A stretch of 64,000 bases of DNA from Streptomyces noursei (GCF_016917755.1 NZ_CP070326.1:5642001-5706000), one strand, 5' to 3'; shown: positions 1 to 6,815, counted from the first letter of the stretch. The notes: a model not told the origin generated them from the sequence alone. A program made the numbers and translations.

Positions 1-830
1 TGCTCGGCGGTCTCACCCGCGTCCGGGCCATCCAGCTCAACGACGCGCACATCTTCTGCACCCTCGACCAGGTCGCGGACGAGGCCCGCGCCGCCCTGGA
101 CCTGATCCGCCGCGCCTACGCCGACCTCGGCATCCGCGCCGCCCGCTACCGCCTCTCGCTCCCCGGCGAGGGCGGCAAGTACATCGACGACCCCGCGATG
201 TGGCGACGCGCCGCGGCCCTGCTGACCGAGGTCCTGGACGCCTCCGGCGTGCCCTACGAGGCCGCCGAGGGCGAGGCCGCCTTCTACGGCCCCAAGATCG
301 ATGTGCAGGTCGCCGACCGCGCCGGCCGCGAGGCGACCCTCTCCACCGTCCAGGTCGACCTTCATCAGCCGCGCCGCTTCGACCTGTCCTACGTGGGCCC
401 CGACGGCACCCGGCACCGGCCCGTGATGGTCCACCGCGCCGTCATCGGCAGCGTCGAACGCGCCGTCGCCCACCTCATCGAGGAGCACGGCGGCGCCTTC
501 CCGGCCTGGCTCGCCCCCGTCCAGCTGGCGGCGCTCCCGCTCTCCGAGGACGAGCTGCCGCAGGCCGCCGACCTCGTGCGGCGCTGTCGCGAACGCGGTC
601 TGCGCGCCGCACTCGCCGAGCCGGCGCAGGGCACCCTCGGCGCCCGTATCCGGGCCGCCCGACACGTCCCCTACCAGGCCGTCATCGGCCCCCGGGAGGC
701 CCCCGCCGACCTCGTCGCGCTCCGTCTCCGCGACGGCCGCCGCCCCGCACCGCTGCCCGCCACCGAGGCGCTGGCCCGTATCGGGGCGGTGGTGGCGGAG
801 CGCCGGGGGGAGCTGTGGGCGGACGCCTGA
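1..830 (+). CDS. thrS: Threonyl-tRNA synthetase, C-terminal part (second-copy type)
   Basis: The gene enters from the left edge (reading frame begins at base 3) and ends with TGA at 828-830. The visible ~275 residues hold the end of the class II catalytic core and the anticodon-binding domain. Motif 2 reads GLTRVRAIQLNDAHIFC, where typical ThrRS has GFTQDDAHIFC; the zinc-ligand His is in DAHIF. Motif 3 is present as MVHRAVIGSVERAVAHLIE, followed by a HGGAFPAWLAPVQ linker typical of ThrRS and ProRS. It would charge tRNA-Thr with threonine in the cytoplasm. The divergent stretch around motif 2 suggests the second Streptomyces ThrRS rather than the housekeeping enzyme; such paralogues sometimes give resistance to ThrRS inhibitors, which is inference only. 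The N-terminus and motif 1 are outside the window. Confidence 0.85.
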   Translation, partial: LGGLTRVRAIQLNDAHIFCTLDQVADEARAALDLIRRAYADLGIRAARYRLSLPGEGGKYIDDPAMWRRAAALLTEVLDASGVPYEAAEGEAAFYGPKIDVQVADRAGREATLSTVQVDLHQPRRFDLSYVGPDGTRHRPVMVHRAVIGSVERAVAHLIEEHGGAFPAWLAPVQLAALPLSEDELPQAADLVRRCRERGLRAALAEPAQGTLGARIRAARHVPYQAVIGPREAPADLVALRLRDGRRPAPLPATEALARIGAVVAERRGELWADA

Positions 831-870
831 GGGGCTGCTGCCGGGCTCCCGGCGGGCTACTGTCGGGCGG

Positions 871-1335
871 ATGCGGAAGACACACCGGCCCCGCCGGCTC
901 GTCGTGGGCGATCAGTGCTGGCTGTGGACCGTGCGCCACCGGCACCCCGAGTGCCGGGAGGTGCTCTCCCTGCGCCGCGAGGGCAGCCGGGAGGTACTGC
1001 GGATCGTCTTCCGCCCCGGCCCCGGGCGCTTCGTCCCCGACGGCTTCCTGCACTCCGGGGCGGTCATGGACGACCGGCGCCGGTCGCTCAACCTCCATGA
1101 GCCGGGCGTCGTACGGAAGTTGCTGGACGCCGCGGTGGGGGACGCCGCCCTGCCCGTGGGGGTCCCCCCGCTCGAACGAAGTCGAGAGCGGGGGAGGACC
1201 GAGAGCCTGGGGGAGCGCGGCGCACTGCCGGTGACCGCCGGAGCGCGGGAGCGGGAGCTCGACGGCTGGCCGCTGTTCGACGCCGTGGTGGGGAGCGGCC
1301 CCGCGCCCCCCTCCCCGCGCCGCCTCACTCCCTGA
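871..1335 (+). CDS. Hypothetical protein carrying an in-frame palindromic repeat
   Basis: 154 residues, family not recognised. Residues ~1-95 look like a compact soluble domain (GDQCWLWTVRHRH near the start, LNLHEPGVVRKLLDAA near residue 80). Residues ~98-115 are encoded by a palindromic repeat element that keeps the frame open, after which the normal composition resumes (ELDGWPLFDAVV). A TACTGT hexamer at 858-863 lies 7 bases before the ATG, and there is no Shine-Dalgarno, so the transcript is probably leaderless. Its 3' end overlaps the convergent gene ending at 1325 by 11 bases. Probably a genuine small gene, function unknown. Confidence 0.6.
   Translation: MRKTHRPRRLVVGDQCWLWTVRHRHPECREVLSLRREGSREVLRIVFRPGPGRFVPDGFLHSGAVMDDRRRSLNLHEPGVVRKLLDAAVGDAALPVGVPPLERSRERGRTESLGERGALPVTAGARERELDGWPLFDAVVGSGPAPPSPRRLTP
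1157..1200. repeat. Palindromic repeat copy R1 (inside a gene)
   Basis: Imperfect palindrome with arms CCCCCGCTCGAAC and GTCGAGAGCGGGGG, flanked by GTGGGGGTC and AGGACC. It is one of at least six related copies in this window and lies within the coding sequence of the 871-1335 gene. Confidence 0.85.
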
Positions 1336-2311
1336 GCCAGAAGCTGACGGCGTGCAGCCAGGCGTCGAGCAGCGGGACGTCGCCGCGGATCTCGACCGGG
1401 CCGGTGCCGGCACCGACCGGGGCGGGCGCGGCGCCGCGGGTGGGGATGCGGCCGTAGACGAGCAGCAGCAGATCGCTCAGGGCGCCGCGGACGGTGGTGG
1501 TGGCCGGTGCGCCGAGGGCATCGGGGGCATCGGGGGCATCGGGGGCATCGGGGGCATCGGGGGCGCCTCCCCGTTCAGGGGGGTCCCCACGCTCGAACGA
1601 AGCTGAGAGTGGGGGAGGGGGCGAGAGCGCGGGGGAGGGCGGCCGGTGCCAGGTGAGGGCGTCGGCTTCGAGGGCGATCAGCCAGTCCGCCGCGGCCTCG
1701 GGGGCGGCGTCGGTGGCCTGGAAGCGGAGGGTGTGGCCCCGGCCCATGAAGTCGGCGATCCGGGGCGTGGTTTCCCGCACCACCGGCAGGGAGCCGAAGG
1801 ACATCCACTCATCGAGCGCGTCCACGGCGACGTCCTCGACGACGGCGAACGGGCGGGCGGCCCCGGCGGACCCGCCGGGGGACTGCGCGGCCACGAAGGT
1901 GGCGTCCGCGCGGTGGACCACCGTCTCGTGCGTCATCCGGCGCGCCCAGAAGGCCGGGGTGCCGCCCGGGGCCACCGTCCACACCGGGGTGTCCGGGCCG
2001 GCGGTGCGCAGGGCGTCGGCCAACTGCTCGGCGCCGTCGGTGAGCCAGGCGCCGAGCGTGGCCGCGTCCACGTCGGGGTGACCGGAGACGTCGTTGACCA
2101 GGTCGTCGGGGACCGGTTCGGCCGCCCTCGTCCGGATGATCGTCTCGGCCCAGCGGTGGGCGCCGCCCAGGTGGCGCGCCAACTGGGCGAGCGTCCAACC
2201 GGGGCAGGTGGGAACCGGCGCGGAGAGGTCCGCATCGTCGAGCCGGGTCCTCAACAGGGCGGTCTGGGCGACGATTTCGGCACAGTGGCGGTCGTAGCTC
2301 ATCGAAGCCAT
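1325..2311 (-). CDS. Maleylpyruvate isomerase / DinB-like mycothiol-dependent family protein
   Basis: 328 residues from the ATG at 2311. The N-terminal ~200 residues resemble the TIGR03083/MDMPI (DinB four-helix) family: CPGWTLAQLARHLGGAHRW is the metal-binding helix with a His, and MTHETVVHRADA supplies further His ligands. Members use mycothiol as cofactor in isomerase or transferase reactions; the substrate here is unknown. The C-terminal SCP2-like part (GDVPLLDAWLHAVSFWL) is separated from the core by an insertion made of a palindromic repeat plus five Ala-Pro-Asp units. A TACGGT hexamer (minus strand, 2318-2323) lies 6 bases before the ATG, suggesting leaderless transcription. The start two residues on (2302) is also possible. 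Confidence 0.8.
   Translation of the reverse strand: MASMSYDRHCAEIVAQTALLRTRLDDADLSAPVPTCPGWTLAQLARHLGGAHRWAETIIRTRAAEPVPDDLVNDVSGHPDVDAATLGAWLTDGAEQLADALRTAGPDTPVWTVAPGGTPAFWARRMTHETVVHRADATFVAAQSPGGSAGAARPFAVVEDVAVDALDEWMSFGSLPVVRETTPRIADFMGRGHTLRFQATDAAPEAAADWLIALEADALTWHRPPSPALSPPPPLSASFERGDPPERGGAPDAPDAPDAPDAPDALGAPATTTVRGALSDLLLLVYGRIPTRGAAPAPVGAGTGPVEIRGDVPLLDAWLHAVSFWLRE
1515..1566. repeat. 9-bp tandem repeat encoding Ala-Pro-Asp units
   Basis: About five near-perfect copies of GGGGGCATC. On the minus strand they encode a run of Asp-Ala-Pro triplets in the MDMPI-like protein, so copy-number changes keep the reading frame. It lies immediately beside palindromic copy R2. Confidence 0.9.
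1577..1618. repeat. Palindromic repeat copy R2 (inside a gene)
   Basis: Same family as R1: arms CCCCACGCTCGAAC and GCTGAGAGTGGGGG. It lies in frame within the MDMPI-like gene and joins the catalytic domain to the C-terminal domain together with the Ala-Pro-Asp run. Confidence 0.85.
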
Positions 2312-2317
2312 GGGCCC

Positions 2318-2323
2318 ACCGTA
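2318..2323 (-). promoter_or_regulatory. -10 hexamer of a probable leaderless promoter
   Basis: TACGGT on the minus strand, 6 bases upstream of the MDMPI-like ATG, leaving no room for a ribosome binding site. Confidence 0.5.
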
Positions 2324-2343
2324 CGGCCTGCCGCGGACGATGC

Positions 2344-3267
2344 TTAAGCGGTTTTCGTCCCGGTCGGGTCGGTCGTCCCGGTCGGTCGAGCCGGGTCGGT
2401 CGGGCGGGTGCCGATCACGACGGTGGCGTAGAGCTCGTCGGAGGTGGCCACCCGGGGGACCAGCCCGCTGCGCCGGAAGGTCTCCACGGCCCGGGGCGCC
2501 TGGCGCTCGCCGGTCTCGACCAGCAGGTGGCCGCCCGGCGCCAGCCACCGCGGCGCCGCCGCGGTCACCCGCCGCAGCACGTCGAGCCCGTCCGCGCCGC
2601 CGTCGAGCGCCACCAGCGGCTCGTGCTCGCGGGCCTCCGGCGGCAACAGGCCGACCTCCTCGGTGGGCACGTAGGGGACGTTGGCCGTCAGGACGTCGAT
2701 GCGCCCCTGGAGGTGGACGGGGAGCGGGGCGAACAGGTCGCCCTCGTAGACCAGGCCGCCGGCGGCGGCGACATTGCGGCGGGCGCAGCGCACCGCGGCC
2801 GGTTCGATGTCGCAGGCGTGCAGTTCGACGCCGCCCAACGCCGCGGCCAGCGCGGCGCCCACCGCGCCGGAGCCGCAGCACAGGTCCACCGCCACGATGT
2901 GCCGCCCGGTCCGCCCGGTCCGCCCGGGAGGCCGGCGTCCGAGGGCGACGGCCTGGCCGAGCAGGAACTCGGTGCGGCGGCGCGGTACGAAGACCCCGGG
3001 GTCCACGGCGACCCGCAGACCCCCGAACTCGGCCCAGCCGAGGACGTGTTCCAGGGGATGGCCGGCCGTCCGCCGCTCCACCAGGGCGGCGAGGTCGTCC
3101 GGGGTGGGGGCCGCAGCGATCAGGAGCGCGGCCTCGTCCTCGGCGAAGACGCAGCCGGCGGCGCGGAGTCGGGTGACGACGGTGGAACGGGACGGCTCCG
3201 CCGTCTCGGTCGAGGAGCAAGTGCCCGATGAGAACAGGGACTTGGGTGACGGGTGGGGTGACGACAT
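2344..3267 (-). CDS. PrmC/HemK-related protein N5-glutamine methyltransferase
   Basis: 307 residues, a class I SAM-dependent methyltransferase. VDLCCGSGAVG (about residues 128-138) is the SAM-binding motif I, and NVPYVPT is the family's variant of the NPPY motif that holds the glutamine amide. FVPRRRTEFL matches the PR-x-ET-E region of PrmC. It resembles the actinobacterial PrmC-related family (TIGR03704) rather than the housekeeping release-factor methylase, so the substrate is not certain. The first ~25 residues are Ser/Pro-rich and poorly conserved, so a later start is possible. The leader contains a candidate short peptide ORF with a very strong ribosome binding site (3325-3387). Confidence 0.8.
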   Translation of the reverse strand: MSSPHPSPKSLFSSGTCSSTETAEPSRSTVVTRLRAAGCVFAEDEAALLIAAAPTPDDLAALVERRTAGHPLEHVLGWAEFGGLRVAVDPGVFVPRRRTEFLLGQAVALGRRPPGRTGRTGRHIVAVDLCCGSGAVGAALAAALGGVELHACDIEPAAVRCARRNVAAAGGLVYEGDLFAPLPVHLQGRIDVLTANVPYVPTEEVGLLPPEAREHEPLVALDGGADGLDVLRRVTAAAPRWLAPGGHLLVETGERQAPRAVETFRRSGLVPRVATSDELYATVVIGTRPTDPARPTGTTDPTGTKTA

Positions 3268-3324
3268 GGTGGTGAGCCTTTCGGGATGCCGAGGGGCGCT
3301 TCCCGGGTCACGGATGTCGGGCGG

Positions 3325-3387
3325 TCACCTAAGCCGGGTGGACGCACGGACGTGAGACGGGAGCACCTGCCTGGTCTGGCGGGGAAT
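3325..3387 (-). CDS. Candidate leader peptide, possibly ATT-initiated
   Basis: A 20-codon reading frame ending at TGA 3325-3327 lies in the leader of the PrmC-like gene. Ten bases at 3393-3402 (AAGGAGGTGA on the minus strand) match the 16S anti-SD perfectly, and an ATT codon follows at ideal spacing (8 bases). A GTG inside the SD itself is the only other nearby in-frame start. The peptide (IPRQTRQVLPSHVRASTRLR) has 5 Arg in 20 residues. The placement suggests a translation-coupled attenuator; no homologue could be checked. Confidence 0.4.
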   Translation of the reverse strand: MPRQTRQVLPSHVRASTRLR

Positions 3388-3566
3388 CGGTCTCACCTCC
3401 TTGGGGCGGGCGCGTGTACGAAACGGACGCGGGCCGGCACCACGTCGGGCGCCGACGGCCGGGGCAACAGTACCCGACCAGATGATCGGCAGTCAGGAGG
3501 GGAGCGTCCCGGTGCCGTTCGCGTGCGCGCCGCGGGCGGCCTCTGCCCGCGCGCGAAGAAGCAGTC

Positions 3567-3601
3567 GGAAAGTACTTGTCAGATTGGAAAGTTCTTGTCA
3601 G
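3567..3601 (+). promoter_or_regulatory. Direct-repeat operator upstream of a membrane protein / regulator pair
   Basis: Two 16-base direct repeats, GGAAAGTACTTGTCAG (3567-3582) and GGAAAGTTCTTGTCAG (3586-3601), differ at one base and are offset by 19 bases. They lie just before the operon encoding the membrane protein and a winged-helix regulator, so they are a likely autoregulatory site. Confidence 0.6.
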
Positions 3602-3664
3602 CATGATGAGTGTCGAATGAGTGAGCGAAGACCTTGCTCACTGTGACGAATGAGGGGGATGGAC

Positions 3665-4084
3665 ATGGGGGAGTACGCATCCAGCGACGCGGCGGCCGCG
3701 TTGGCCCGCGCGCAGGAGCTGAGTTCGATGGTCCGCAAGCGCACCGCGTGGTACGTGCGGTACCAAGTCGTCTACGGTTGCGCGGCCGGTCTGCTGGTGC
3801 TTGTCATCGGCCTGGTGAAGGCCCCGTTCGGGCCGGCGATCGGCGCCGGGGGCTGGGGCGCCACGATCGCCGTGCTCTCGGTCTACGCGGCCCGACAGCC
3901 CGTCGCCCGGCGGGGGTTCGGCCGCTGGCACGGCATCATGATCGGCACCTGGGCACTGCTCTACTCCGCGGTGCTGTGGCTCGGACTGCTCTTCTTCCGG
4001 GGGGATGTGTCCTGGTGGGTGCCCGGCGCGGTGGTGGTCTCCCTGCCGGGCCTGATAGGCGGATATCTGGAGGCCCGGAAGTGA
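3665..4084 (+). CDS. Small membrane protein, operon partner of a winged-helix regulator
   Basis: 139 residues from the ATG at 3665, chosen because AGGGGG sits 6-7 bases upstream; the ATG at 3650 is also in frame. A soluble N-terminal helix (SSDAAAALARAQELSSMVRK) precedes four hydrophobic segments: ~residues 35-52, 57-75, 88-108 and 112-130. No enzymatic motif was seen. The stop codon overlaps the GTG start of the regulator (GTGA), so the two are translationally coupled. Function unknown. Membrane protein plus winged-helix pairs of this kind are common in Streptomyces and usually autoregulated. Confidence 0.75.
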   Translation: MGEYASSDAAAALARAQELSSMVRKRTAWYVRYQVVYGCAAGLLVLVIGLVKAPFGPAIGAGGWGATIAVLSVYAARQPVARRGFGRWHGIMIGTWALLYSAVLWLGLLFFRGDVSWWVPGAVVVSLPGLIGGYLEARK

Positions 4085-4434
4085 CGGAGACGCACGAGGC
4101 GACGGGGGCGGCCTCGGATGCCGCCCCGCCGCCCGGAAGCCACCCGCGCCACGGGCTGGACGAGGTCATCCACGCCCCGGTCCGCTTCTCCATCGTGGCG
4201 ACCCTGGCCGCCGCGGAGAAGGCCGAGTTCGCGTTCGTGCGCGACACGGTCGAGGTGAGCGACTCGGTCCTGTCGCGGCAGGTCGCCACCCTGGAGAAGG
4301 CCGGCTATGTCGCCGTCACCAAGGGATACGTCGGCAAGCGCCCGCGCACCTGGCTCGCCCTCACGGCGGACGGCCGGGCCGTCTTCGCCGCGCACTGTCG
4401 GGCTTTGCGGGCCATAGCGGGCGCCGAAGGCTGA
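4081..4434 (+). CDS. Winged-helix transcriptional regulator (HTH_34 / MarR-like)
   Basis: 117 residues from the GTG at 4081, which overlaps the upstream stop. The core LDEVIHAPVRFSIVATLAAAEKAEFAFVRD is the opening of the winged-helix 'HTH_34' family (PF13601), followed by the recognition helix VSDSVLSRQVATLEKAGYV and the wing YVGKRPRTWLALTADGR. Such one-domain proteins usually repress their own operon. The direct repeats at 3567-3601 are the natural candidate target. Confidence 0.85.
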   Translation: MTETHEATGAASDAAPPPGSHPRHGLDEVIHAPVRFSIVATLAAAEKAEFAFVRDTVEVSDSVLSRQVATLEKAGYVAVTKGYVGKRPRTWLALTADGRAVFAAHCRALRAIAGAEG

Positions 4435-4513
4435 CCCGGCGCCGCGGCGATCAGGGGGCCGCGACGAGGAAGCCGCGACGAGGAGGCTGCGACGGGGGTC
4501 GCCCGTAGATCAG

Positions 4514-4544
4514 TTGACTTGGAGCGCGCTCCAACTCGTAGCGT
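4514..4544 (+). promoter_or_regulatory. MerR-type promoter with perfect 16-bp operator
   Basis: -35 TTGACT (4514-4519) and -10 TAGCGT (4539-4544) are separated by 19 bases, the stretched spacing of MerR-activated promoters. The spacer carries the perfect palindrome TTGGAGCGCGCTCCAA (4519-4534). It drives the aldo/keto reductase at 4626. No MerR gene is adjacent, so the activator is encoded elsewhere. Confidence 0.75.
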
Positions 4545-4625
4545 CGTGGACGGATCGAGGGGCGTCGGCAGCGGGCCGCCCACTCCCTCCCGTCCCATTC
4601 GTCGTACGCACCAGGAGGCAGCAAC

Positions 4626-5612
4626 ATGATGGAGATTCCCACCCGTCACCTCGGGGGACTCGCGGTATCCGCGCAGGGGCTCGGGTGCATGGGGATGAGC
4701 CACGGCTACGGCGCCTCGGACGACGACCAGTCGATCGCGACCATCCGCCACGCGCTCGACCTCGGCGTCACCCTCCTGGACACCGCCGACTTCTACGGGT
4801 CGGGCCACAACGAGGAGTTGATCGGAAAGGCGGTCGCCGGGCGGCGCGACGAGGTGGTGCTGGCCACCAAGTTCGGCTTCGCCAACCGGCTGGGCGAGCC
4901 GATCGAGATCCGCGGCGACGCCGCCTACGTCCGGCAGGCCTGCGACGCCTCGCTGCGCCGGCTCGGCGTCGACCACATCGACCTCTACTACCAGCACCGG
5001 GTCGACCCCGACGTGCCGATCGAGGAGACCGTCGGCGCCATGGCCGAGCTGGTCGCGGCGGGCAAGGTGCGCCACCTCGGCCTGTCCGAGGCGGGCGTGG
5101 AGACCGTCCGGCGGGCCCACGCGGTCCACCCGATCGCCGCGCTGCAGAGCGAATGGTCGCTGTGGACCCGCGATCTGGAGGAGGAGGTCGCCCCGGTCTG
5201 CCGCGAGCTCGGCATCGGCCTGGTGCCGTTCTCGCCGCTCGGCCGCGGCTTCCTGACGGGGCGCTACACCTCGGTCGAGGGCCTGCCGGAGTCCGATGTG
5301 CGCCGCACCCAGCCGCGCTTCGCGGACGGCAACCTGGAGCAGAACCTCGCGATCGTGGAGAAGCTCAACGAGCTCGCCGCCGAGAAGGGCGTCACCGCCG
5401 GCCAGTTGGCGCTGGCCTGGGTGCAGCACCGGGGTGACGACGTCGTGCCGATCCCGGGCACCCGCCGCCAGAAGTACCTGGTGGAGAACCTCGGGGCCGT
5501 GGAGGTGCGGCTCTCCGTCGAGGAGCTCGCCGCCATCGACGCCGCGGCCCCGGCCGGACGGGTCGCCGGCACCCGGTACGACGCCGGGAACCTGGCCTTC
5601 GTCGGCAAGTGA
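4626..5612 (+). CDS. Aldo/keto reductase
   Basis: 328 residues, a (beta/alpha)8 NADPH-dependent oxidoreductase of the AKR13-like group. The start LGGLAVSAQGLGCMGMSHGYG is typical. The tetrad includes Asp and Tyr in LLDTADFYGSGHNEELIG, Lys in VVLATKFGF, and His in DLYYQHRVDP. The C-terminal cofactor segment is VVPIPGTRRQKYLVENLGA. It probably reduces reactive aldehydes or ketones. It is preceded by AGGAGGCAGCAAC and by a MerR-type promoter, which suggests induction by an electrophile or drug. Two strong hairpins follow the stop. Confidence 0.93.
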   Translation: MMEIPTRHLGGLAVSAQGLGCMGMSHGYGASDDDQSIATIRHALDLGVTLLDTADFYGSGHNEELIGKAVAGRRDEVVLATKFGFANRLGEPIEIRGDAAYVRQACDASLRRLGVDHIDLYYQHRVDPDVPIEETVGAMAELVAAGKVRHLGLSEAGVETVRRAHAVHPIAALQSEWSLWTRDLEEEVAPVCRELGIGLVPFSPLGRGFLTGRYTSVEGLPESDVRRTQPRFADGNLEQNLAIVEKLNELAAEKGVTAGQLALAWVQHRGDDVVPIPGTRRQKYLVENLGAVEVRLSVEELAAIDAAAPAGRVAGTRYDAGNLAFVGK

Positions 5613-5615
5613 GGC

Positions 5616-5652
5616 CACCGGCCGGCGCACCCGAGCGGCGCGCCGGCCGGTG
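5616..5652. terminator. Hairpin downstream of the aldo/keto reductase
   Basis: Perfect 13-bp stem CACCGGCCGGCGC / GCGCCGGCCGGTG with an 11-base loop, directly after the reductase stop. Confidence 0.7.
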
Positions 5653-5656
5653 AGGC

Positions 5657-5697
5657 GGTGGGGCCGGCGGGGGAGTGCCCCGGCCGCCGGCCCCACC
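5657..5697. terminator. Second hairpin between convergent genes
   Basis: Perfect 14-bp stem GGTGGGGCCGGCGG / CCGCCGGCCCCACC with a 13-base loop. It lies next to the stop of the glyoxalase remnant and probably ends transcription from that side. Confidence 0.7.
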
Positions 5698-5707
5698 GCC
5701 GCCGGCC

Positions 5708-6120
5708 TCAGGCCGGCGACATCACCTCGTAGAGATTGCGGTCGGCGTCGAGGAAGAACAGGCCGCGGGGGCACAGCGGGTGGTCGATCCGGCCGTTGTC
5801 CGGGTGGCCCGGGGCGTTGCCGTAGGGGATGCCGGCGGACCGCAGGCGGGCGAGGACCCCGTCGAAGGTCTCGGGATCGACGTCGAAGGCCAGGTGGTGG
5901 CCCTCGGGGTCCGGGACGGCCATGAAGTCCAGGGTGAGCGTCTCGTTCACCCGGACCGGGGCGAAGTGGCCGTCGCGGCCGGCCGGCGGGAGCTCCGGCA
6001 GGTCCTTCCCCAAGCTCTCAACTCCGTTCGAGCAGGGGAGACCCCAACCTCAGCGAAGAAGCGGGCCGCGGCACGGTGGTCGGTGGCCGGGACGATGGTG
6101 TGGTTGAGGCTGACGGGCAT
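5708..6120 (-). pseudogene. VOC/glyoxalase gene disrupted by a palindromic repeat
   Basis: The ATG at 6120 overlaps the tetR stop (TGATG) and opens a normal glyoxalase-fold N-terminus, MPVSLNHTIVPATDHRAAAR, then FFAEV. The frame then enters a palindromic repeat (6004-6047) and is lost. The rest of the protein, LPELPPAGRDGHFAPVRVNE through the metal-binding LYEVMSP end, is intact but in another frame. The span is 413 bases; removing a 44-base insert leaves 369, an exact multiple of three and a normal length (122 residues) for this family. The gene is therefore probably inactive, unless the downstream part is translated from a TTG at 6013. It was once coupled to the TetR regulator. Confidence 0.8.
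6004..6047. repeat. Palindromic repeat copy R3 (interrupts a gene)
   Basis: Same family as R1 and R2, in the opposite orientation: on the minus strand TTGGGGTCTCCCCTGCTCG, then AACGGAGTTGAGAGC and TTGGGGAAGG. It sits inside the glyoxalase reading frame and shifts it. Confidence 0.85.
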
Positions 6121-6782
6121 CAGGCGCTCCCGGGGTCGGTGAGGGTGCCGCGGAGCAGCACGGAGACGAGTTCCTCGGTGGTGAGGGGGTCGTGGCCCGG
6201 GCCGGCGGGCGAGGGTAGCCGGCTGAAGAGCAGCCCCAGGAAAGCGGCGGCGACCCGCTCGGGGCCCAGCCGCAGCACCTCCCGGTCCGGCTCGATCAGC
6301 TCGACCACGGCGTCCTGCAGGGCGCGGAAGGACCGGGCCCGGGCGTCCTCGGGCGGAGTGCCGTCCGCCCGGGTCTGCGGCGGGAGCCCGCGCTCGTGGC
6401 GGTGCCCGGTGGCGTAGAGGCTTCTGACGACGGTGCCCATGCGCTCCATGTGGGCGCAGAGGGCCTCGGCGGCCTCGGTGAGCCGCGTGGCCAGCGGCTC
6501 GTCGAGGGGGACGGAGGCGAGCTCGCGCAGCACGTGCTCGACGCCCACGGCCTCGGCCACGCAGGCGTCCAGCAGCTCGTCCTTGTCCTTGAACGCACGG
6601 AAGATCGTGGCCTCGCCGATCCCGGCGGCGCGGGCGATCTGACTGGTGGTGACGGCCGCCCCGTGCTCCCCGATCAGCGGGAGGGCGGCGGCAACGATCA
6701 TGGCTCGCCGCTGTTCGACGCTCATACCGGGTGCCCGGCGGCGCGGCGGCTTGCTCTCGGCGGAAGAGGTGGTGGGGGACAT
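6120..6782 (-). CDS. TetR-family transcriptional regulator
   Basis: 220 residues. The N-terminal HTH is clear: VEQRRAMIVAAALPLIGEHG, then VTTSQIARAAGIGEATIFRA and FKDKDELL. The C-terminal ligand domain (residues ~75-215) is not assignable. The ATG at 6782 is preceded by TACCGT 6 bases upstream, and that -10 hexamer overlaps the perfect 22-bp palindrome at 6794-6815, so autorepression is expected. The downstream glyoxalase starts within the tetR stop codon, so it was the likely co-regulated target; it is now broken. Confidence 0.93.
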   Translation of the reverse strand: MSPTTSSAESKPPRRRAPGMSVEQRRAMIVAAALPLIGEHGAAVTTSQIARAAGIGEATIFRAFKDKDELLDACVAEAVGVEHVLRELASVPLDEPLATRLTEAAEALCAHMERMGTVVRSLYATGHRHERGLPPQTRADGTPPEDARARSFRALQDAVVELIEPDREVLRLGPERVAAAFLGLLFSRLPSPAGPGHDPLTTEELVSVLLRGTLTDPGSA

Positions 6783-6793
6783 GCTGCCACGGT

Positions 6794-6815
6794 ACGGAGT
6801 GAGCGCTCACTCCGT
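6794..6815. promoter_or_regulatory. TetR operator, perfect 22-bp palindrome
   Basis: ACGGAGTGAGC followed by its exact reverse complement. It starts 12 bases before the tetR ATG and overlaps the last base of its -10 element. Confidence 0.85.

Larger units (their letters stand above)
3268..3664. other. Divergent intergenic region
   Basis: About 400 bases between the PrmC-like gene (minus) and the membrane protein gene (plus). It holds the candidate leader peptide on the minus strand, the direct-repeat operator on the plus strand, and a short inverted repeat GTGAGC...GCTCAC at 3621-3641. Confidence 0.7.
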
